64,000 bases of DNA from Methanobacteriota archaeon (GCA_009758405.1 WSBC01000016.1:62001-126000), one strand, 5' to 3'. Shown: positions 1 to 9,316, counted from the stretch's first letter. Numbers and translations are program-made. Notes: a model not told the origin generated them from the letters alone.

Positions 1-512
1 AGGAAAGCAGGGATGGAGGTATGGATTTTTATCTTAGCTCAAACTCAAGCGGAAGGGTGATTGCCAGAAAGATTGCTGACAGGTATGGGGCAACGGTAAG
101 AGAATCACCTCATCTTGCAGGTGTGAAGGAGGGGAAGGATTTTTACAGAATTACATTTTCCGTCAGGTTACCGGATTATAGGGAGGGGGATTTCATAAAG
201 GTGGGAAACAATGCATACATGGTGGTAGCCATAAGGAAGGGACAGGTAAAGGTGATTAATCTAAAAAACGGATATGTTGAAAGCATCACACAAAAGGACC
301 TTAGGGACGGGGGATACAGGATTTTTGCCAGGAAGGGGGATGAGGTGGGTGCAATAAAGCTTTACGAGGAAGGAGAATACATACACTTTATGGAGACAAA
401 AAACTACAGGACACTTGTGATAAAAAAGCCCTTTTTTAAGGTAAATAGGGAATTTTTAATAGTTCTTGATGGTGAAGAAATTTACATTGTACCAGAAACA
501 ATGAATTTTTAA
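1..512 (+). CDS. NMD3 family protein, C-terminal part (cut by the window edge)
   Basis: This is the C-terminal region of an archaeal NMD3-like protein, the family that in eukaryotes adapts the large ribosomal subunit for export and in archaea is a ribosome-associated factor. The segment beginning DFYLSS, then the RLPDYREGDF stretch and a beta-rich tail, match what I know of archaeal NMD3 C-termini. The frame is open to base 3 with no stop (ESRDGG precedes the ATG at 21), so the ATG is probably internal. The N-terminal zinc-binding cysteine pairs of the family would lie outside the window. The trm5 gene follows 24 bases downstream on the same strand, an ordinary translation and tRNA-modification setting. 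Confidence 0.75.
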   Translation, partial: ESRDGGMDFYLSSNSSGRVIARKIADRYGATVRESPHLAGVKEGKDFYRITFSVRLPDYREGDFIKVGNNAYMVVAIRKGQVKVINLKNGYVESITQKDLRDGGYRIFARKGDEVGAIKLYEEGEYIHFMETKNYRTLVIKKPFFKVNREFLIVLDGEEIYIVPETMNF

Positions 513-536
513 ATAAATAAAGGTTATACACTTTTT

Positions 537-1499
537 GTGATTTCAAAGGCAATAAAGGTAAAAAGGAATGAAATATCAAGGATCATGGAATTTCTCAAAA
601 ATGAGGGCCTTTTGATTAAGGGCCTCAAGATAATTAAGGATGGTGATTTTTCCTTTTTACCTGTAAAATCTGTGCCTGAAGGCTACGACTCATATGAAAT
701 GAATTTTGAAGAGATACCAAGAATAAGAAGTTATATTGATCTTGTTAAAATACCGGAGGATTTAAAAAAATATCTGCCCAGGTCCATGGATATCGTGGGA
801 AATGTTGCAATAGTTAAGCTGAATGAAAATATAATGGAATATTCCAGAGAGATAGGAAATGCAATAATGCTCTTCAATAAAAATATTAAAACTGTAGCAC
901 TTGACAGGGGTGTAAAGGGGGAGTTTAGGGTAAGGGATCTTGAGGTGATAGTTGGTGATGGCCTGGAAACTGTGCACAGGGAAAATGGCATCAGAATTTT
1001 CATAGACTTGGGGAATGTTTATTTTTCACCTAGGCTTTCAAAGGAAAGATCAAGGATTCTCTCCCTCGTCAGGGATGGTGAAACAATCCTTGACCTTTTT
1101 TGTGGTTCAGGGGCCTTCTCAATATTGATAGGTAAAAAAAGGAAGGTGAAAATATATTCAGTTGACAAGAATCCGCGTGCAATAGAATGCCTGAGGGAAT
1201 CAATAAGAATAAATAAGATCGATAACATTGTACCTATTCTCGATGATGTGAGGACAGCTGTAAATTACATTCCAAATGGTGATAGGGCAATCATGGACCT
1301 ACCCATGGAATCAATAAACCTCCTTGATTTTGTAATTAATAAATCCTCATATTTCCATATTTATTACAAAACAAATTCTCCGGATGATGTAAAAAATTTT
1401 ATAGAGGGAAAGGGGTTAAAAGTGGAGAATTATGGCCTTGTACATGGATATTCGCCTTCCGAGGGAATGTACTATTTTGATGCAAGGAGAGGTGCATAG
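537..1499 (+). CDS. trm5: tRNA (guanine37-N1)-methyltransferase Trm5 family
   Basis: Trm5 transfers a methyl group from S-adenosylmethionine to N1 of G37 beside the tRNA anticodon, which protects the reading frame. The C-terminal half is a class I methyltransferase: a VYFSPRLSKER segment near residues 161-171 typical of Trm5, motif I DLFCGSGAFS at 186-195, the acidic SVDKNP at 208-213, and a MDLPM catalytic-loop equivalent near 253 where the family usually has NPP or NLP. The 320-residue length fits archaeal Trm5. The start is GTG, 24 bases after the NMD3 stop. An MFS gene begins 2 bases after the stop, so co-transcription is likely. The assignment to Trm5 is strong; the subtype (a, b or c) is not decided here. 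Confidence 0.85.
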   Translation: MISKAIKVKRNEISRIMEFLKNEGLLIKGLKIIKDGDFSFLPVKSVPEGYDSYEMNFEEIPRIRSYIDLVKIPEDLKKYLPRSMDIVGNVAIVKLNENIMEYSREIGNAIMLFNKNIKTVALDRGVKGEFRVRDLEVIVGDGLETVHRENGIRIFIDLGNVYFSPRLSKERSRILSLVRDGETILDLFCGSGAFSILIGKKRKVKIYSVDKNPRAIECLRESIRINKIDNIVPILDDVRTAVNYIPNGDRAIMDLPMESINLLDFVINKSSYFHIYYKTNSPDDVKNFIEGKGLKVENYGLVHGYSPSEGMYYFDARRGA

Positions 1500-1501
1500 A
1501 A

Positions 1502-2728
1502 TTGCTTATATCAATACTACATGATATACTTGGTTTCAAAAAATTCCCTAGGGATGCCAAATTACTTATTATTTCATCGATAGTGATGAGCTTTACACAA
1601 GGTTATATGTTCGTAGATTTCTCCATATACCTGAGCCAGGTAGGATACAACACGTACTTGATAGGCATTGTACTCTCTGTACCAACATTCCTAGGCGCAT
1701 TGTTCATGATACCCATGGGCCACCTTTCTGACATGTATGGGAGGAAGAGGTTTATTTTAATGGCCAGGCTTTTTTCCTTTATTGGTGCTACTATTTATTT
1801 TTTAACATACAATCTTATTTTAATAATAATAGCTGGTATATTCCAGGGAATTGCATTTGCTAATGCATCATCAAGTTACAACGCACTAATGGCTGAAAAA
1901 ACAACCCCACAGGACAGAAACTTAATATTTGCATCCAACAGCTTCCTTTCTGGTATTGCACAGGCGGCAGGAATGTTTTATGGATCCATACCCCCCATAA
2001 TTGGTCATATTTATCATTTAGACGTCTTTACATCTTACAGGGTACTTTTCCTTACATCAATAATAGGCCTACTTATTTCCACATTATTGATTTTAAGGGT
2101 AAAGGAGGATTATTCTGGGAAAAGAAAGGGAAATATGAAATTTTTTGACCTATTTCATTTCCCTGAGAAGTCCAAGGGAACAATAATCAAACTTTCAGTA
2201 CTCGGGATGATAGGCCTGGGTGCAGGTATTATAGTCAGGCTTTTCTCACTTTGGTTCTATCTAAAATTCCACGTAAATGTTGATGTTCTTGGGCCAATAT
2301 TCTCAGTTTCCCAGATTGTTACAGCCTTTGCATCAATTACAACACCATCAATTGCAAGAAAAATAGGTGAAATAAGAACTATTGTTTTCACAGAGGCACT
2401 TTCTGTAATTATTCTAATAACAATGCCCTTCCTTCCATATTATTATCTTGCTGGTATATTCCTAATAGTTAGGAATTTTCTTATGAACATGTCAGGTCCA
2501 ATAATGACAAGTTTTACAATGAGCATAATTCCGGAGGATGAGAGGGCAAGGGGGTCTGCCATAATACAGTTTTTTGATTCATTACCAAGGTCATTTGGAC
2601 CCTACATAGGTGGATTCTTTATGAGCCTTGGCTACATAGACCTTCCATTTTATTTTACAGGTACTCTATATTCCATATCTATTGGCCTTTTCTATCTATT
2701 CTTCAGAAATGTCAAGATACCTAAGTGA
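1502..2728 (+). CDS. MFS transporter
   Basis: This is a 408-residue major facilitator superfamily protein with about twelve hydrophobic segments. The classic motif A lies in the loop after the second segment (LSDMYGRKRF, about residues 76-85), followed by a charged central loop around residues 200-220 (EDYSGKRKG). It uses a TTG start two bases after the trm5 stop, so it is probably translated from the same message. Its 3' end overlaps the convergent prpB by 8 bases. No substrate can be read from the sequence. The adjacent methylcitrate genes lie on the other strand and do not prove a link to organic acid uptake. Confidence 0.85.
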   Translation: MLISILHDILGFKKFPRDAKLLIISSIVMSFTQGYMFVDFSIYLSQVGYNTYLIGIVLSVPTFLGALFMIPMGHLSDMYGRKRFILMARLFSFIGATIYFLTYNLILIIIAGIFQGIAFANASSSYNALMAEKTTPQDRNLIFASNSFLSGIAQAAGMFYGSIPPIIGHIYHLDVFTSYRVLFLTSIIGLLISTLLILRVKEDYSGKRKGNMKFFDLFHFPEKSKGTIIKLSVLGMIGLGAGIIVRLFSLWFYLKFHVNVDVLGPIFSVSQIVTAFASITTPSIARKIGEIRTIVFTEALSVIILITMPFLPYYYLAGIFLIVRNFLMNMSGPIMTSFTMSIIPEDERARGSAIIQFFDSLPRSFGPYIGGFFMSLGYIDLPFYFTGTLYSISIGLFYLFFRNVKIPK

Positions 2729-3620
2729 TCCTTGAACCCCTGTCTGAAATGTTTTTGTCCTCAGCCTCATATTCATCGTAACCTATTAAATCATAAAACC
2801 TCTTTCTTGTCATTAATTTTTCAAGAATTCCTGACTGTGTTCCTTTTTCAAATATTTCCCTGTATACATTTTCAGCGGTTAAAAGTGAGGCCCTGAATAC
2901 TGTTAATGGGAAAATTACAATTCTATAACCAAGATTCTCTAGATCACTTGCACTCAGAAGAGGACTCTTTCCAAACTCCGTCATATTTGCAAGAAGAGGA
3001 GCCTTAACCTCTTTAGAAAATTTACCAAACTCCTCTCTTGTCTCAAGTGCCTCTGGAAAGATCATATCCGCCCCGGCCTCTAAATAAAGATTTGCCCTTC
3101 TTATTGCACCTTCAATACCCTCCACAGCCCTGGCATCAGTTCTTGCAATTATTATAAAATCACTGTTCTTCCTTGATTCAACCGCTGCTATTATCTTTTT
3201 CACCATCTCATTCTCTGGAATAAGTTTCTTTCCGGGCAAGTGCCCACATTTCTTTGGAAGCTCCTGATCCTCTATATGTATTGCAGAGGCACCAGATGAT
3301 TCCATCATCCTTACTGTTCTTATTACATTTAAGACCTCTCCAAAACCAGTGTCCACATCAACAATTACAGGTAATCTTGTGACGGATGCAATTTTTCTTA
3401 CCTCCTCTGAAACCTCAGAGAGTGTTGTTAATGAAAGGTCTGGAAGGCCCATTGATCCTGCTATTCCAGAACCTGATAAATAGAGTGCCCTGAACCCTGT
3501 CCTTTCTGCTATTATTGCGGTGATTCCATTAAAAACTCCAGGGGCAATAGTGATTCCCTTCGATATAAGTCTCCTGAGTTCGCTGGGGCCAAGGTTAACA
3601 TTATCCTTTAGTATTGACAT
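2721..3620 (-). CDS. prpB: 2-methylisocitrate lyase (PrpB, ICL/PEP mutase superfamily)
   Basis: PrpB cleaves 2-methylisocitrate to pyruvate and succinate, the last step of the methylcitrate cycle that consumes propionyl-CoA. The signature KKCGH with its catalytic cysteine is at residues 123-127. The metal site VDVDTGFG lies near 87-94, and a glutamate-rich IHIEDQE segment is near 115. The 299-residue length is normal for the family. It lies downstream of prpD and overlaps its end by 20 bases, so the two form one leftward operon. KKCGH also occurs in isocitrate lyases, but size and partner favour PrpB. The product succinate could feed the sucCD-encoded succinyl-CoA synthetase further along. 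No methylcitrate synthase is visible in the window. Confidence 0.85.
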   Translation of the reverse strand: MSILKDNVNLGPSELRRLISKGITIAPGVFNGITAIIAERTGFRALYLSGSGIAGSMGLPDLSLTTLSEVSEEVRKIASVTRLPVIVDVDTGFGEVLNVIRTVRMMESSGASAIHIEDQELPKKCGHLPGKKLIPENEMVKKIIAAVESRKNSDFIIIARTDARAVEGIEGAIRRANLYLEAGADMIFPEALETREEFGKFSKEVKAPLLANMTEFGKSPLLSASDLENLGYRIVIFPLTVFRASLLTAENVYREIFEKGTQSGILEKLMTRKRFYDLIGYDEYEAEDKNISDRGSRIT

Positions 3621-4935
3621 TCGTGATCACATCCAGAAACTCGTTCACAGAAATATGTTCCAGTGATTTACCTGCATCCATTATGCTGTTAACAAGATCC
3701 TCGTCCTTGATTATCTTCAGACCCTTTTCCTTTAAATCATCCCAGGTAAATGGATCCCTGAAATGACCCTTTGGCACTGTAATTTCCTCAGAAAATAATC
3801 CCTCGTTTGTGAGAACATCAATTTTCACAGGAAGATATTCTGGATACATGGAATTGTATTTCTCAGATACGTTAAAGGTCATTTTATCAATAAGTGAAAG
3901 TATCTTTTCATCCCTTAGAAATTTTTTATCATATGAATCAAGGTCTGGAGCTCCATAATTGAGCGTATATGCAATTATGTATGGCATTGAATGATCAGCT
4001 GTCTCCTTTGTCTGTGGCCTCAACTTCTCTGGATCCTTTATTATTATCCTATAAGCAACATCAAAGGTAGTGACGTCTATCCTTCTTATAAATCCCTTCA
4101 TCTTCTTTTTTATTAAAAGTGCTGCATCTACTGCACTCATAGCGTGATATTCTACAGGATAGTTCTTTATCATTGTTCTCATTACCCTGTCCTTTGTAAG
4201 GTCAAGATCAAACTCACCTGAAACCTGTTTAAAGAATCCCATCTCACCTTCAAATATAGGTCCAGGACCTGTGAACCCGCCCATCGCCAGCATTACGGCA
4301 AAAACACTATTCCTTGAGGCATTACCTGCTGTACAACCCTTCCACATGCTCAGCTCCCCTGCCCTTGTTTGTCTTAAACTTATGTTATTGTTTATTGCAA
4401 GGTTAAGGGTATGTATGAACCTTTTGTCATCTAAATCGAGAAGTGCAGCAAGACCCGCAGCGGATGAAATGGAAATGTATGTAACATGATCCCATCCCCT
4501 CTCCCTTATGGATACTGCATCTGCAAGTGCTCCAAGTATTTGATAAGAGACATATGCTGACCTGATAAGATGCTCTCCATCCAAATCCATCGAGCTGCCC
4601 ATTGCAATAAGTGGTGGAATGTTATCTGATGGATGCAAGGCCTCCTTGCTCAAGTAAGTATCATTGTAATCAAGGAACCTGGTCATGCAACCATTTATAA
4701 ATGTTGCAACGTCAACAGATGCCTTCTTTCTTGTAAAATAAATCCTTCCATTCAGCTTTCCCTTACTTGGAAGTAGCATTTTCATTCCTATCTTTACGGG
4801 TTCAGCATCCTTGGCACCATAGGAAACAAAGATCGAATCAACGATCCTCTTTTTCAATTCCTCAGAAATCTCGTATCCTGGCCTATTGTTCATTAATTCC
4901 TTGCCATATGCATATATCTTTTCTGTCAATAACAT
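3601..4935 (-). CDS. prpD: MmgE/PrpD family 2-methylcitrate dehydratase
   Basis: PrpD dehydrates 2-methylcitrate to 2-methylaconitate, with no iron-sulfur cluster. The 444-residue protein has the family's helical N-terminal domain: FLDYNDTYL near residues 87-95, then HPSDNIPPLIA, and a conserved central WKGCTAGNASRN stretch. The C-terminal part carries YPVEYHAMSA and the late QTKETADHSMPY block. It is first in a two-gene leftward operon with prpB, with which it overlaps by 20 bases. The pairing is the main reason for choosing methylcitrate dehydratase over other MmgE/PrpD members such as cis-aconitate decarboxylase-like enzymes. The upstream region to 5052 is very AT-rich. Confidence 0.85.
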   Translation of the reverse strand: MLLTEKIYAYGKELMNNRPGYEISEELKKRIVDSIFVSYGAKDAEPVKIGMKMLLPSKGKLNGRIYFTRKKASVDVATFINGCMTRFLDYNDTYLSKEALHPSDNIPPLIAMGSSMDLDGEHLIRSAYVSYQILGALADAVSIRERGWDHVTYISISSAAGLAALLDLDDKRFIHTLNLAINNNISLRQTRAGELSMWKGCTAGNASRNSVFAVMLAMGGFTGPGPIFEGEMGFFKQVSGEFDLDLTKDRVMRTMIKNYPVEYHAMSAVDAALLIKKKMKGFIRRIDVTTFDVAYRIIIKDPEKLRPQTKETADHSMPYIIAYTLNYGAPDLDSYDKKFLRDEKILSLIDKMTFNVSEKYNSMYPEYLPVKIDVLTNEGLFSEEITVPKGHFRDPFTWDDLKEKGLKIIKDEDLVNSIMDAGKSLEHISVNEFLDVITNVNTKG

Positions 4936-5052
4936 GAAAATCCCTAAGGATTATAGTTATTTTATTTATTAATTTTTTACTTTTTTTTATTAATGAAAAT
5001 CATCCGGAAAAATATTTATAAAATATTACATTTTAGATGCAAAGGTGAAAAA

Positions 5053-5217
5053 ATGGAAGTTGAATTCTGCATATCATGTGGCAAAGGCCTCAATGAAGAG
5101 GGTTCCGTAATATTCAAATGCCCCAACTGCGGTGAATACACCATAGGAAGGTGTAAAAGTTGCAGAGAGATGGGTGTTAAGTATAAATGCCCGAAATGCG
5201 GTTTTGAGGGTCCCTAG
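5053..5217 (+). CDS. Small zinc-ribbon RNA-binding protein next to aEF1B
   Basis: This is a 54-residue protein with four CxxC knuckles (CISC, CPNC, CKSC, CPKC), so it can bind two zinc ions. It matches the archaeal family annotated as a Zn-ribbon RNA-binding protein with a role in translation (COG2888-like). A longer open frame starts at 4993, but the ATG at 5053 has a GGTG ribosome site 6 bases upstream (5044-5047) and gives the family's usual length, so I chose it. The elongation factor 1-beta gene follows immediately, the standard archaeal pairing, and the two are surely co-transcribed. Confidence 0.75.
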   Translation: MEVEFCISCGKGLNEEGSVIFKCPNCGEYTIGRCKSCREMGVKYKCPKCGFEGP

Positions 5218-5226
5218 GTGATGTGG

Positions 5227-5493
5227 ATGGGTGAGGTAGGAATAGTTTATAAGATACTCCCTGAAAATGTTGAACTTGATGTGAATGACCTGAGCAAAAG
5301 GATAGAGGATGAGATAAAAGGGATATGCAAGGTGAAGGGTGTTCAGATTAAGCCTATTGCCTTTGGTCTTAATGCAATATTAATGTTCATTTCAGTGAAG
5401 GATGAAAGTGGAGCATCTGATAAGGTTGAGGAGAAAATAAAAAATGTTAAGGGTGTAGGTGAGATTGAAGTAGAGGAGATGAGCCTTTTATAA
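5227..5493 (+). CDS. Elongation factor 1-beta (aEF1B)
   Basis: aEF1B is the nucleotide exchange factor that reloads EF-1alpha with GTP. The 88-residue product has the small alpha-beta fold of the family, with the opening VGIVYKILPENVELD, the central VQIKPIAFGL and a VKGVGEIEVEEMS end, all characteristic. Starts at 5218 and 5221 are possible. The ATG at 5227 sits 5 bases behind a GGTGAT ribosome site (5216-5221) that overlaps the stop of the zinc-ribbon gene, and it gives the usual length. The 3' end overlaps the convergent deoxyhypusine synthase gene by 6 bases. Confidence 0.9.
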   Translation: MGEVGIVYKILPENVELDVNDLSKRIEDEIKGICKVKGVQIKPIAFGLNAILMFISVKDESGASDKVEEKIKNVKGVGEIEVEEMSLL

Positions 5494-6396
5494 AATAAAT
5501 GATGCCACGAGAGGAAGAAGAACAGTAGCATCACCCTCTACAGTAATATGCCTTGCCCTTGGTTTTATCTTACCCCAGGAAATAGCCTCCCTTGTTCTGG
5601 CACCGGATAATGAACCGTCCCATTCTACAGCGGTAGTTATATATATTGCATAATCAAGACCGCCCCTGAATTGGTTCCACCAAATTGTATGATGTTTTGA
5701 TATTCCTCCACCAATCATAAGTGCTCCAGTCTTTTTAGCTGTAAATATTATGTCGGAGAGAAGATGTTCATCCAAGAATATGTTAATCTTAAAATTCCTT
5801 TCAATCTCCCAGTGACTCCATAACTGTGAGCCAACAGCACCATCTGTTATTCCAGGTACAATGATTGGTATTTTGTTTACATATGCCCAGTATAATATTG
5901 AATCCTTTTTATTTATGAACCTCCCAAGCTCCCATACTAGCTCATATGTGCTCCACTCCTTTTTTTCAATAGATTTAAAGAATTCATTCATCTTTTCCTC
6001 AATTATTTTACCGTAGTTTTCCTTTGGTATAATAACATTCCCTAGCCTGTAAATACCTCTTTTTGCAAGATCGATGTCGTCCATCTCAAAATCACCATGA
6101 TAGTATGAACTGAATGCCCTAGCAATATCATGGTCAAGGGTGCCACAGGTGGTGATAATAATATCAAACTTTTTTTCCTCCACCATTTTTCTTATTAGAC
6201 CTCTACTCCCTGTGGATATTATGTCTGCTGGAAAGGATAAAATTCTTGTTATTTCTTTTTCATTTTCCATCATTTCAAGCATTTTTGCAGCATCATAGAC
6301 CTTTTTTGCCGTAAAGCCACCAGCAAGTCCAAAGGATTCAACAAGCTCCCTGAGGGATGTATTGGAATTTATCTCAAGATCCTTCACTTTTTTCAT
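5488..6396 (-). CDS. dys: Deoxyhypusine synthase
   Basis: This enzyme transfers the aminobutyl group of spermidine to a lysine of aIF5A, the first step of hypusine formation. The active-site lysine lies in GGGISKHH (residues 229-236, K234), followed by the conserved DYAIYITTA and WDGSLSGA segments that form the NAD and spermidine site. The N-terminal TGSRGLIRK and TTCGTLDHD blocks are also typical. The 302-residue length is slightly short but complete. It is leftward, 30 bases downstream of radB, and may share its transcript. The aIF5A gene is not in this window. Confidence 0.93.
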   Translation of the reverse strand: MKKVKDLEINSNTSLRELVESFGLAGGFTAKKVYDAAKMLEMMENEKEITRILSFPADIISTGSRGLIRKMVEEKKFDIIITTCGTLDHDIARAFSSYYHGDFEMDDIDLAKRGIYRLGNVIIPKENYGKIIEEKMNEFFKSIEKKEWSTYELVWELGRFINKKDSILYWAYVNKIPIIVPGITDGAVGSQLWSHWEIERNFKINIFLDEHLLSDIIFTAKKTGALMIGGGISKHHTIWWNQFRGGLDYAIYITTAVEWDGSLSGARTREAISWGKIKPRARHITVEGDATVLLPLVASFIL

Positions 6397-6426
6397 AAAA
6401 CTGATAATTAAAAAAAGAATAAAAAA

Positions 6427-7092
6427 TTATTCTACACCTATTACAGAATCTGACTGAATCTTGAATAGGGCCTCTTTTCCTGGAACTATTGTTCTGTGCT
6501 TTTCCAGGATTGCCTTTCTAATATCATCAATCTTTTCAAGCCTTATTATTGTCTTAATTGCTGGATTCATATAGTAACCTGCAACATTCTTTATCCTACC
6601 ATCTTTTATACTATAATATACCCTGGATGTAAGGAGGACAACAAGTGAATAATTCTTAGCAATGTCCTCAAGTATTCCAAGCTGCTTTGACAGACTTGCC
6701 AGTGAGTTCATATGTTCAATATTAAGGTTATAGAATTCAGTAAATGAATCTATAACTATTGCACTCACATTTATACCCCTCATCAATAGAGAATATGTTT
6801 TCTTTATTGCCTCTTCCTGCTCGATAAAACTTCTAACCCTGTAAAATAACAACTTAGATGCAATTTCCCTTTTTCCACCAGTAAATGAATGAAGTCTTTC
6901 AGGGGAGAGTGATTCAGAGTCAATGAAAATTACACCTCCATAATTCTTTACACAATTGATAGAAAAATTTAGAGCAATATTTGTTTTACCAGTTCCGGGA
7001 CCACCATATATAAGTGTAATGGATCCCTTTTCAAAACCACCTTTTAAAATTGAATCAAGTGTTGAAATACCAGTGGGAACCCTTTGCATCAT
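6427..7092 (-). CDS. radB: DNA repair and recombination protein RadB
   Basis: RadB is the short euryarchaeal RecA/RadA paralogue thought to modulate recombination. The 221-residue protein has Walker A GGPGTGKT at about residues 30-37, a Walker B region near AIVIDSFTEFYNL, and the opening VPTGISTLDSILKGG characteristic of RadA/RadB. It lacks the N-terminal helix-hairpin-helix domain of RadA, as expected for RadB. It is divergent from the TraB-like gene by about 60 bases and lies upstream of dys. It is a useful comparison for the P-loop-less RecA-fold protein at 45580-46134 in this window. Confidence 0.88.
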   Translation of the reverse strand: MMQRVPTGISTLDSILKGGFEKGSITLIYGGPGTGKTNIALNFSINCVKNYGGVIFIDSESLSPERLHSFTGGKREIASKLLFYRVRSFIEQEEAIKKTYSLLMRGINVSAIVIDSFTEFYNLNIEHMNSLASLSKQLGILEDIAKNYSLVVLLTSRVYYSIKDGRIKNVAGYYMNPAIKTIIRLEKIDDIRKAILEKHRTIVPGKEALFKIQSDSVIGVE

Positions 7093-7151
7093 ACTACCAA
7101 AGTTAAGGGAAATAAATAAGTTTTTTTACTCACTTCTTTTATGGAAGATGG

Positions 7152-7817
7152 ATGATAAGAATAATAGGTATCATACATGTAATGGACATATCAAGCAGGG
7201 TATATTCTGCAATAGATTATTATAGTCCATCAGCTGTGGCGATAGAGCTTGACAATAAAAGACTTCAAGCACTTTTGAGCAATGAATATAAAAAAAGGTT
7301 ATCAATCACTGGTATAATCTCATCCATGCAGAGAAGGATAGCAATGTCTAACAATATAATACCTGGTGCTGAAATGCTGGCCGCATACAAAAAGGCAAAA
7401 ATGAATGATATACCTGTTTTCCTTATAGATGATGATATTGAGGAGACTTATTCAAAGATTAGATCAATACCATTTAGGGAGAAATTTTATATATTTATGG
7501 AAACATTTTTTTCATTACCATTCTCTAGGAAATACAGTATAGATGAATTATTAGATAATGAGGATTTAATGCTTGAAAAATTCAAAAAAAGATATCCTAC
7601 TCTATTTAATTATTTGTTAGAAGAAAGAAACAGAAATATGGCAAAAAGAATAAAGGAAATAGAGGAAAGGTATCAAAATGTGCTTGTTTTTGTAGGAGAT
7701 GCACATTTAACTGGTATTAAAAGTTTAATTCCTGATGCAGAGATAATTAGATTAAAGGATTTTTTAAAAATAAATTTCCCAAACAATTCATTTAATTTTT
7801 CAATAAGAATCTCTTAA
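7152..7817 (+). CDS. TraB family protein, short form
   Basis: The N-terminal GIIHVMDIS with a conserved histidine, then PSAVAIELDNKRL and a late VFVGDAHLTGI, match the TraB/PrgY domain. The domain is named from the enterococcal pheromone-shutdown protein and resembles haem-binding or protease-like folds (TIKI/GumN). The protein is 221 residues and carries only the soluble TraB domain. Many archaeal members add a C-terminal membrane region, which is absent here. The ATG at 7141 runs into a stop after four codons, so 7152 is the start. The biochemical role is unknown. An AT-rich gap of about 275 bases with nothing recognisable follows. Confidence 0.75.
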   Translation: MIRIIGIIHVMDISSRVYSAIDYYSPSAVAIELDNKRLQALLSNEYKKRLSITGIISSMQRRIAMSNNIIPGAEMLAAYKKAKMNDIPVFLIDDDIEETYSKIRSIPFREKFYIFMETFFSLPFSRKYSIDELLDNEDLMLEKFKKRYPTLFNYLLEERNRNMAKRIKEIEERYQNVLVFVGDAHLTGIKSLIPDAEIIRLKDFLKINFPNNSFNFSIRIS

Positions 7818-8093
7818 TTTTTAAATGTTTTATTATGATAGCAAGAATATTTGAAAGAAGATCCATTATTTACATATTCTTAATTGAACTCATTGCAAAA
7901 TATTAAACAGACTAAAATTCATCAAAAAAATGAATTACAGTTCAAATTGATTATACTTCTTAAAATAATAATTATTTGATTATAAAATTAAATTACTTTT
8001 TTATGTTATTTTAAAAAATTTATAATACTGTAATAAATAATCAACAGAATCCTTAAATAAAAAAAGGTAATGAAGAAGATGAAGGTGATTTAA

Positions 8094-9104
8094 ATGCCGG
8101 TAGAGCTTGAAAAGGTAAGGTTTGGTACCGAATTAATTAAGAGAGGATTTGCCAAAATGCAGAAGGGTGGCGTAATCATGGATGTGGTAAATGCGGAGCA
8201 GGCAAAAATAGCTGAAGAGGCTGGTGCTGTTGCTGTAATGGCACTTGAAAAAGTACCTGCAGATATTAGGGCTGCCGGCGGTGTTGCAAGAATGGCAGAT
8301 CCAAATAAGATACAGGAAATAATGGATGCCGTTTCAATACCTGTAATGGCAAAGGTAAGGATTGGCCATGTTGCTGAAGCTAGGGCACTCGAGGCCCTAC
8401 AGGTTGATATGATAGATGAAAGTGAGGTTTTGACACCTGCGGATCCTTTCTTCCACATAGATAAAAGAGAGTTCATAGTTCCATTTGTATGTGGTGCTAG
8501 GAACCTAGGTGAGGCTGTGAGAAGGATATGGGAAGGTGCAGCAATGATAAGAACCAAGGGTGAGGCAGGAACAGGAAATGTTATAGAGGCAGTGAGACAT
8601 ATGCACCTTGTAAATAGGGCTATTGAGGAGATAAGGGAAAAGACAGAGGATGAGATATATGCAATAGCTGAAAAATATGCCTCTAGTTATGTAGAACTTC
8701 TCAAACAAATAAAGGAATTAAATGGAGAGGAACCTAGGATAGGAAAAAATGAGATTGTTTACTCAAAATATACGCTTAACGATATAATAGATGGCCTTTA
8801 TTCAGAACTCCTTGAGATAAGGAAACTCGGAAGGCTTCCAGTTGTTAACTTTGCTGCAGGAGGTATTGCTACACCTGCTGATGCTGCAATGATGATGCAA
8901 ATGGGAGCAGATGGCGTTTTTGTAGGTTCTGGAATATTCAAATCTCCCAACCCTGTTGAAATGGGAAAGGCCATTGTTGAGGCTGTTCTTCATTATAATG
9001 AACCCGAGGTAGTAGCTGAGGTATCAAAGGGTCTTTCAGGAATGAAGGGAACAGATGTGACATCCCTTCCCCAGGAACAGAGATTACAGGAAAGGGGCTG
9101 GTAA
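8094..9104 (+). CDS. pdxS: Pyridoxal 5'-phosphate synthase lyase subunit PdxS
   Basis: PdxS builds vitamin B6 from ribose 5-phosphate, glyceraldehyde 3-phosphate and ammonia supplied by PdxT. The (beta/alpha)8 enzyme has both catalytic lysines in context: MAKVRIGH (K87) and [12 protein letters not shown] (K155). The [11 protein letters not shown] and [13 protein letters not shown] phosphate-binding segments are intact. Its 336 residues are longer than the usual 290-300, with an insertion around residues 195-235 ([14 protein letters not shown]), as seen in other archaeal PdxS. A GGTGAT site precedes the start. The glutaminase pdxT is not adjacent. The stop codon is immediately followed by tRNA-Arg. 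Confidence 0.95.
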   Translation: MPVELEKVRFGTELIKRGFAKMQKGGVIMDVVNAEQAKIAEEAGAVAVMALEKVPADIRAAGGVARMADPNKIQEIMDAVSIPVMAKVRIGHVAEARALEALQVDMIDESEVLTPADPFFHIDKREFIVPFVCGARNLGEAVRRIWEGAAMIRTKGEAGTGNVIEAVRHMHLVNRAIEEIREKTEDEIYAIAEKYASSYVELLKQIKELNGEEPRIGKNEIVYSKYTLNDIIDGLYSELLEIRKLGRLPVVNFAAGGIATPADAAMMMQMGADGVFVGSGIFKSPNPVEMGKAIVEAVLHYNEPEVVAEVSKGLSGMKGTDVTSLPQEQRLQERGW

Positions 9105-9179
9105 GGGCTCGTGGCCTAGATTGGACAAGGCACTGGCCTTCTAAGCCAGGGATCGCGGGTTCAAATCCCGCCGAGCCCG
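9105..9179 (+). tRNA. tRNA-Arg (anticodon TCT)
   Basis: The cloverleaf folds cleanly: acceptor GGGCTCG pairs with CGAGCCC, the D arm is GCC/GGC, the anticodon stem CTGGC/GCCAG encloses loop CTTCTAA (anticodon TCT), and the T arm GCGGG/CCCGC encloses TTCAAAT. The discriminator base is G and CCA is not encoded. There is no intron. It reads AGA codons, which with AGG dominate arginine use here. Its first base directly follows the TAA of pdxS, so there is no room for a separate promoter between them. Confidence 0.95.
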
Positions 9180-9316
9180 TTTCCTTCTTGATCAATAATG
9201 GTACCTTTTTTCTACTTTTTAAAAAATTGTTTAATTTGATTAAGAAAATTCTTTTACCATTAATAAATAATTTATCTCATTTTGATATTGTTCTTTGATT
9301 ATTTTTTTATCATTAG

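Noticed and set aside
8090..8557. A 155-codon open frame antisense to pdxS
   Set aside because: It is alanine- and serine-rich, lacks any family pattern and mirrors the strong codon structure of pdxS on the other strand.
9105..9179. tRNA-Arg as attachment site of an integrated plasmid or virus
   Set aside because: I found no repeat of the tRNA 3' end (GGTTCAAATCCCGC part) downstream in the window and no integrase gene.
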